Shown: positions 5,332 through 8,652 of the stretch, one piece after another
How positions within the stretch are numbered: position 1 is the first letter of the stretch
Layout: every line of letters starts with the position of its first letter
Assembly: GCA_959598545.1 (NCBI GenBank)
Contig: CAUGFC010000079.1
Span: forward strand, 1-8,652
Source of the DNA: an uncultured Olsenella sp.
Lineage (GTDB): Bacteria > Actinomycetota > Coriobacteriia > Coriobacteriales > Atopobiaceae
DNA length: 8,652 nt
Reading direction: 5' to 3'
Position numbers and translations under genes: made by a program
The notes under the pieces: generated by a model
Told to the model about the DNA's origin: nothing
Database searches by the model: none
The model's input: the letters and a program-made list of their open reading frames with translations, nothing else

Positions 5332-5961
5332 ATGGGACGACCGGCCGGGCCAACGCGAGACACCAAGCGCCTCATCTGCGAGCGCGCGCTCGAGGTGTTT
5401 GCCGAGAAGGGCTACGCCGCGGCGACGACGCGCGACGTGGCGGCAGCGGCGGGCCTGCGCGAGGCCTCGCTCTACAGCCACTTCCCCGGCAAGCAGGCCA
5501 TCTTCGACGCGGCGGTTGCCCACCAGCTCGACCGCCTGACGCAGGCGCTGCGCTCCCGCCGCGCCCTCGCCCACCCCACCGACGACGCGAGCGCCTACCT
5601 CGCGGACGGGCCTGCGCTCGCCGAGGTGGTTCTCGCCAGCTACGAGCCCCTCTTCGCGGACGCCGGCATCGTGCGTCTGCGCCACGTGCTCGAGGGTGCG
5701 CGCCACACGGACCCCCGCTGTGACGGGCTCTACCGCACCATCTTCATCGAGCGCCCGCTCGAGCTGCAGCGCGCGATTTTCTCGCGCCTCGTCGACGCCG
5801 GGCTCTTCTCCCCCTGCGACGTCGACCTCGCCGCGCGGCAGTTCCACGGTCCCGCGTTCCTCGCCCTCTGCGAGGACATGCCCTGGCCGCAGGCGCGCGA
5901 CCTCCTGGAGCGGCACCTCGACGCGTTTCTCACCCAGCACCGAGCGAAGGAGCGAGCATGA
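5332..5961 (+). CDS. TetR/AcrR family transcriptional regulator
   Basis: The protein has 209 residues. The N-terminal TetR DNA-binding domain is clear: TKRLICERALEVFAEKGYAA (11-30), TTRDVAAAAGLREASLYSHF (32-51), then PGKQAIFDA. The remaining roughly 150 residues are a diverged ligand-binding domain with no recognisable inducer class. ATG 5332 is preferred over the in-frame TTG at 5311 because a GGGGGG ribosome binding site sits at 5322-5327, between the two. The stop overlaps the next gene's start as ATGA, so it is translationally coupled to the flavodoxin. A palindrome over its own promoter indicates autorepression. Expected role: a repressor responding to a drug or other small molecule, controlling itself, the flavodoxin and possibly the divergent TipAS gene. 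Confidence 0.9.
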   Translation: MGRPAGPTRDTKRLICERALEVFAEKGYAAATTRDVAAAAGLREASLYSHFPGKQAIFDAAVAHQLDRLTQALRSRRALAHPTDDASAYLADGPALAEVVLASYEPLFADAGIVRLRHVLEGARHTDPRCDGLYRTIFIERPLELQRAIFSRLVDAGLFSPCDVDLAARQFHGPAFLALCEDMPWPQARDLLERHLDAFLTQHRAKERA

Positions 5962-6500
5962 GCACCGCCGTCGTCTACTGCTCGCAGACCGGGTTCACCG
6001 AGAGGTACGCCCGCTGGCTCGCGGAGTCCCTCGGGACCAGGGCCGTCCCGTTCGCCGATCGCGCCTCGTCCGCCGTGACAGGCGCGGAGACGCTCGTCTT
6101 TCTCAGCTGGTTCCACGCGGGAGGGCTCAAGGGCGCGCGCTGGCTGCGCGACCTCATGGACGCGCATCCCGAGCGCCGCTACGTTGTCGTGGGCGTGGGG
6201 GCCTACCCCATGCCGAGCGAGGAGTGGCCCAGGGGCGAGACCGACGCCGCCTTCGAGCAGGCGTTCCCGCAGGAGCGCTACCCGCGTCTCGCGCGCTTCT
6301 ACTGCCAGGGCGGCTTTGACTTCGACCGCCTGTGCGCGCTCGACAAGCTTGCCATGCGCGCGTTCTTCCGCATGCAGGCAAAGGAGGCCAGGACCGACCC
6401 GCACGTCGCCTTCGCGCTCGACGCCATGCGCGAGGGCTTCGACGGGACGCGGCGCGAGTACCTGCAGCCGGTGCTCGAGCACCTGCGTTCGATGAAGTAG
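5958..6500 (+). CDS. Flavodoxin-domain protein
   Basis: The protein has 180 residues and is predicted to be cytosolic. It has a flavodoxin fold: the first strand AVVYCS leads into the FMN phosphate loop SQTGFTE (9-15), then TLVFLSWFHAGGLKGA (45-60) and VVVGVGAYPMPS (76-87) at the positions of the two isoalloxazine-contacting loops. The C-terminal part, with FYCQGGFDFDRL, recalls flavodoxin-like oxidoreductases of the HemG (protoporphyrinogen oxidase) and related type, but I would not assign that reaction. It begins inside the tetR stop (ATGA) with AAGGAG upstream, so it is the only evident structural gene of that operon. It is probably an FMN-dependent redox protein made in response to the TetR ligand. 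Confidence 0.8.
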   Translation: MSTAVVYCSQTGFTERYARWLAESLGTRAVPFADRASSAVTGAETLVFLSWFHAGGLKGARWLRDLMDAHPERRYVVVGVGAYPMPSEEWPRGETDAAFEQAFPQERYPRLARFYCQGGFDFDRLCALDKLAMRAFFRMQAKEARTDPHVAFALDAMREGFDGTRREYLQPVLEHLRSMK

Positions 6501-6537
6501 CGATCTCGAAAGCGCCCAGGCTCCCTGCGGCAACTTG

Positions 6538-6816
6538 TCAACAGTAAAAGCTGATCTCGTCCACCAAGAAGAACTCGCGCCACTTCGCGCAGATATACGG
6601 GAACTGGGCGGAGATAATTTCCATAAGCTCGTTGAGAGTGTGCTGGGGGATATTCGCATCGTTGCTCGCAACGATGCAGCCACCTCTTTTGGTCAGCCAG
6701 AGCTTCGTTGAGTGCTTGGACGGAGATCCTTTGCATACATGCACGTGAATGGGCTCCGCAGCCTCATTGGACCAGAAGAACACGCGATAGCCGCCTATGA
6801 GGAACAGGCTAGGCAA
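6538..6816 (-). CDS. DUF4160 family protein, probable toxin-antitoxin component
   Basis: The protein has 92 residues and matches DUF4160: GGYRVFFWSNEAAEPIHVHV (8-27), then KLWLTKRGGCIVASN and the C-terminal ISAQFPYICAKWREFF. DUF4160 proteins usually sit next to a small partner and are widely suspected to be one half of a type II toxin-antitoxin module; biochemical proof is lacking as far as I know. The start is a TTG (6814-6816) lying before the upstream gene's TAG (6809-6811), an eight-base overlap that implies translational coupling. GGGGG about eight bases before the TTG may serve as RBS. The family N-terminus fits MPSLFLIGGY exactly. G+C is visibly lower than the neighbouring operons, which fits a mobile accessory module. 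Confidence 0.8.
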   Translation of the reverse strand: MPSLFLIGGYRVFFWSNEAAEPIHVHVCKGSPSKHSTKLWLTKRGGCIVASNDANIPQHTLNELMEIISAQFPYICAKWREFFLVDEISFYC

Positions 6817-7084
6817 CCTTCACACCCCCACTGGCCGCATAACGATAGATGAGATGGGCGTTATTGCTCAGAAAAGCCTCGAACTCCGCAAGCTCATCCG
6901 TGCTGAAATGCCCCTCCCACTCGGTCCACGTGTATGAGGGGAGCTCACAACGCGCCGAATCAAACCCATCTTTCGTCGGACGCTCAAAATGAACGAACAC
7001 CTTATCGATGCCCTTATCGCGAATAAGCTCCGAGTGGACAACCTCTATGTCGTCGCCCATGGTCAAGTACGGATACATCATCAT
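6809..7084 (-). CDS. Small acidic partner protein of the DUF4160 gene
   Basis: The protein has 91 residues. I cannot give it a family name; it is not the DUF2442 protein that often accompanies DUF4160. Recognisable features are a MYPYLTMGDDIEVVHSELI start, VFVHFERPTKDGFDSARCEL in the middle, and a hydrophobic-aromatic NNAHLIYRYAASGGV end. It is acidic and has no membrane segment. Three ATG codons in a row begin at 7084; a GGGGG 6-10 bases upstream supports 7084. The frame is open further, and an ATG at 7138 with a distant GGGAGG is an alternative giving 109 residues. It overlaps the DUF4160 gene by eight bases, so the two are made together. A toxin-antitoxin role is inference from this arrangement. 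Confidence 0.7.
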   Translation of the reverse strand: MMMYPYLTMGDDIEVVHSELIRDKGIDKVFVHFERPTKDGFDSARCELPSYTWTEWEGHFSTDELAEFEAFLSNNAHLIYRYAASGGVKVA

Positions 7085-7181
7085 GGACACCCCCGATCGG
7101 ATATAGCCGTCTTCACTTAGTCTACCCCGAACGCCCATCACCCATGTACTCCTCCCAAGGTGCAACCATCGGCGAGTAGAG

Positions 7182-7224
7182 GGGCTCGTTCAGAATGGGT
7201 CCAGCCGCCAGGGAAAGCGAGCCC
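7182..7224. repeat. Inverted repeat just downstream of the Ogt-GNAT gene
   Basis: GGGCTCG (7182-7188) and CGAGCCC (7218-7224) form perfect 7-bp arms around 29 bases. The right arm lies two bases after the Ogt-GNAT stop codon. No T-run follows on the minus strand, so it is at best a structured 3' end, not a standard terminator. The remaining sequence between 7085 and 7225 shows no gene apart from a doubtful 7-codon ORF. Confidence 0.35.
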
Positions 7225-7225
7225 G

Positions 7226-8167
7226 TCACGCGCCGTCGGCGAGCTTCATGTAGAGCAGCGGGTAGGGGCGGCCGTCGTCGTCCATGGGCGTGCGGCGAAG
7301 GACGACGAACCCCATGCGTTCGTAGAAGCCAACGGCATGGCTGTTCTGCTCGTTCACCGAGACCTCGCGCGCGCCGAGGAGCTCCGTCGCCCGCTCCATG
7401 AGCAGCCGCCCCACACCGCACGCGCGCTCCGCGGGGTCCACGAACAGCATCTCCACGAAGCCCCCGTCCATGCCGAGAAACCCGATAGGAACGCCCGACC
7501 GGCGCACCACGAGGAGGCGCGGCACCCCCTCGATGGCGCCAGGCACCACGGGACGCATCCTCCCCACCTCCCCGGGCAGCAGGAAGTCGTGCGTGGAGCG
7601 CACCGAGCGCTCCCAGACGTCGACGAGCGCGCGCACGAGGGCCGCGGTTCGCTCGCACGGCTCCTCGACCGCAAGTCCCTCGCACTCGAGGGCGAGAAGG
7701 GCCCGCTTGCGCCAGAGGCCGCCCGCATAGCCGGTGAGCTCGCCGCGCGCGCCGAGCACGCGATGACAGCCCACGACCACCGAGACCGGGTTGCGACCCA
7801 CTGCCGAGCCAACGGCGCGCGCCGAGGTGGGCCGACCGAGCCGTCCTCCCACGCGCGCCGCAAGCTCGCCGTACGTGACGGTCTGGCCGAACCCCACGAG
7901 GCGCAGCTCATCCCAGACGGCGCGCTGGAACGCCGTGCCGGGCAGCGCGAGCGCGGGAGGCTCACCGGGGTCGTCGCCCCGGAAGTATGCGTCGAGCCAG
8001 GAGCGCGTCTCCCGGAACACGGGCAGCTCGGGGCGTTCGCTCGCATCTGGGGAGAGCCCCGCCGCGAAGCGGCGCTGCCCCTCGAACCACAGGCCCGTGA
8101 GCGCGGAGCCGTCGCTCGCCAGCAAGACCTCCCCCAACGGGGAGCGATAGGTGGACGTGAGCCTCAC
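7226..8167 (-). CDS. Fused O6-alkylguanine-DNA alkyltransferase (Ogt-like) and GNAT acetyltransferase (YjaB-like)
   Basis: The protein has 313 residues in two enzyme domains. Residues 1-165 are an Ogt/MGMT-type suicide methyltransferase: TYRSPLGEVLLASDG N-domain, GTAFQRAVWDELRLVGFGQT (77-96), TYGELAARVG, the recognition helix with RAVGSAVGRNP, and the active site GCHRV with Cys134. The usual PCHR proline is glycine here; Cys-His-Arg is kept. GELTGYAGGLWRK closes the domain. Residues about 172-310 are GNAT: ALVDVWERSVRSTHDFL start, VEMLFVDPAERACGVGRLL with the acetyl-CoA loop RACGVG (248-253), VNEQN (271-275), FYERMGF (281-287) and GRPYPLLYMKL, all like YjaB. A GTG start (8165-8167) gives the canonical Ogt N-terminus; its RBS is weak. 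Six bases separate it from the aldo/keto reductase stop, so the two are co-transcribed. It repairs O6-methylguanine or O4-methylthymine if active; the acetyl acceptor is unknown. Confidence 0.85.
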   Translation of the reverse strand: MRLTSTYRSPLGEVLLASDGSALTGLWFEGQRRFAAGLSPDASERPELPVFRETRSWLDAYFRGDDPGEPPALALPGTAFQRAVWDELRLVGFGQTVTYGELAARVGGRLGRPTSARAVGSAVGRNPVSVVVGCHRVLGARGELTGYAGGLWRKRALLALECEGLAVEEPCERTAALVRALVDVWERSVRSTHDFLLPGEVGRMRPVVPGAIEGVPRLLVVRRSGVPIGFLGMDGGFVEMLFVDPAERACGVGRLLMERATELLGAREVSVNEQNSHAVGFYERMGFVVLRRTPMDDDGRPYPLLYMKLADGA

Positions 8168-8173
8168 GGCCGC

Positions 8174-8652
8174 TCACCGATCCCCGCCCAACGGCAGCAG
8201 CTCCCCCAGCTCGTGCGGGCGAACGCCCACGAGCGGGTGCGGCACGTACGGCTCCTCGAGGTATCGGCGCTCGTCCTCGGTGAGCTCGAATTCCAGCGCC
8301 CGACACGTCTCGCCCACGAGCTCCGGGCGCGAGCAGCCCACGATCGGCGACTCGACCCCGCGCGCCCACAGCCATGCGACGGCTATCGCCGCCATGGGCA
8401 CGTCGTGGCAGTCCGCGAGCTCCGCCACGCGCTCCACGATCGCCATGTCCCGCAGGCGCATGGGGTCGAACTTCTTGCGCGAGATCACGTCCGTCTCGCT
8501 GCGGCGCGTGGGCGCGTCCCACGCGGGTCGCGTGAGGCGTCCCGCCGCAAGCGAGCTGTACGGCGTGAGCGCCATGCCGAACTGCCTGCACACGGGGATC
8601 ATCTCGTGCTCGTCCTCGCGGTAGAGCAGGTTGTACTGGCTCTGCATGGTCG
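8174..8652 (-). CDS. Aldo/keto reductase, C-terminal part (5' end outside the window)
   Basis: About 159 C-terminal residues are visible and the frame is open through the right edge. SQYNLLYREDEHEMIPVCRQ, then MALTPYSSLAAGRLTRPAWD and RRSETDVISRKKFD, match the second half of AKR TIM barrels close to YajO/Tas-type reductases. IAVAWLWARGVESPIVGCSR is the late strand/helix with the NADP(H)-binding region. The catalytic Asp-Tyr-Lys-His residues belong to the missing N-terminal half, so activity cannot be judged. Full members have about 320-340 residues, implying roughly half the gene lies outside. It is followed within six bases by the Ogt-GNAT gene, an operon that would combine carbonyl reduction with alkylation repair. 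The physiological substrate is unknown. Confidence 0.85.
   Translation of the reverse strand, partial: TMQSQYNLLYREDEHEMIPVCRQFGMALTPYSSLAAGRLTRPAWDAPTRRSETDVISRKKFDPMRLRDMAIVERVAELADCHDVPMAAIAVAWLWARGVESPIVGCSRPELVGETCRALEFELTEDERRYLEEPYVPHPLVGVRPHELGELLPLGGDR

Noticed and set aside
5236..5940. 234-codon minus-strand frame opposite tetR
   Set aside because: It is a mirror of the TetR coding sequence in a GC-rich codon pattern, and it also spans the promoter-operator region.
6501..6537. Possible bidirectional terminator between the flavodoxin and DUF4160 genes
   Set aside because: No stable stem with a T-run could be found on either strand in this 37-base gap.
7122..7685. 187-codon minus-strand frame over the 3' half of the Ogt-GNAT gene
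   Set aside because: It is a shadow frame of the acetyltransferase domain, Arg/Gly-rich and without motifs.

Overview
The window is GC-rich (roughly two thirds G+C by eye) and densely packed with short operons on both strands. Gene content (ArsR, TetR and XRE regulators, a DUF4143 ATPase, DUF2200, a DUF4160 pair, a TipAS protein, Ogt and an aldo/keto reductase) together with base composition suggests a high-GC Gram-positive bacterium, most likely an anaerobic Coriobacteriia member of the Olsenella/Collinsella/Atopobium type. No rRNA or housekeeping marker is present to prove this. No tRNA, rRNA, CRISPR array or complete insertion sequence was seen.

Left part (1-2414). A GyrI/AraC-effector-like gene runs off the left edge on the minus strand. 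Next comes a divergent pair: a cysteine-rich DUF5714 protein (minus) and a one-polypeptide fusion of an ArsR winged helix with a P-loop kinase (plus). The 101-base gap between them carries two near-identical 16-bp sites in opposite orientation, which look like operators for the ArsR domain. The kinase stop overlaps the TTG start of a decayed PIN-domain toxin. That fragment reads in frame into an intact DUF2200 gene, which has its own ribosome binding site.

Middle part (2415-4749). A DUF4143 ATPase (minus) of lower G+C has a very AT-rich upstream region. It lies between two copies of a 19-base repeat (18/19 identical) that folds as a small hairpin. It looks like an acquired segment. An XRE regulator with a four-helix membrane domain follows on the plus strand.

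Right part (4750-8652). A stand-alone TipAS drug-binding domain (minus) is divergent from a TetR-flavodoxin two-gene operon. A clear promoter with an overlapping palindromic operator precedes tetR. A lower-GC, translationally coupled pair (unnamed small acidic protein plus DUF4160) resembles a toxin-antitoxin module. An aldo/keto reductase (cut by the right edge) and an Ogt-GNAT fusion form a minus-strand operon.

The theme is accessory sensing and stress response. Several regulators or repair proteins are fused to unexpected partners (ArsR-kinase, Ogt-acetyltransferase, XRE-membrane), and there are traces of acquisition and decay (PIN remnant, ATPase island, DUF4160 pair). The most promising unusual unit is the DUF5714 / ArsR-kinase divergon.
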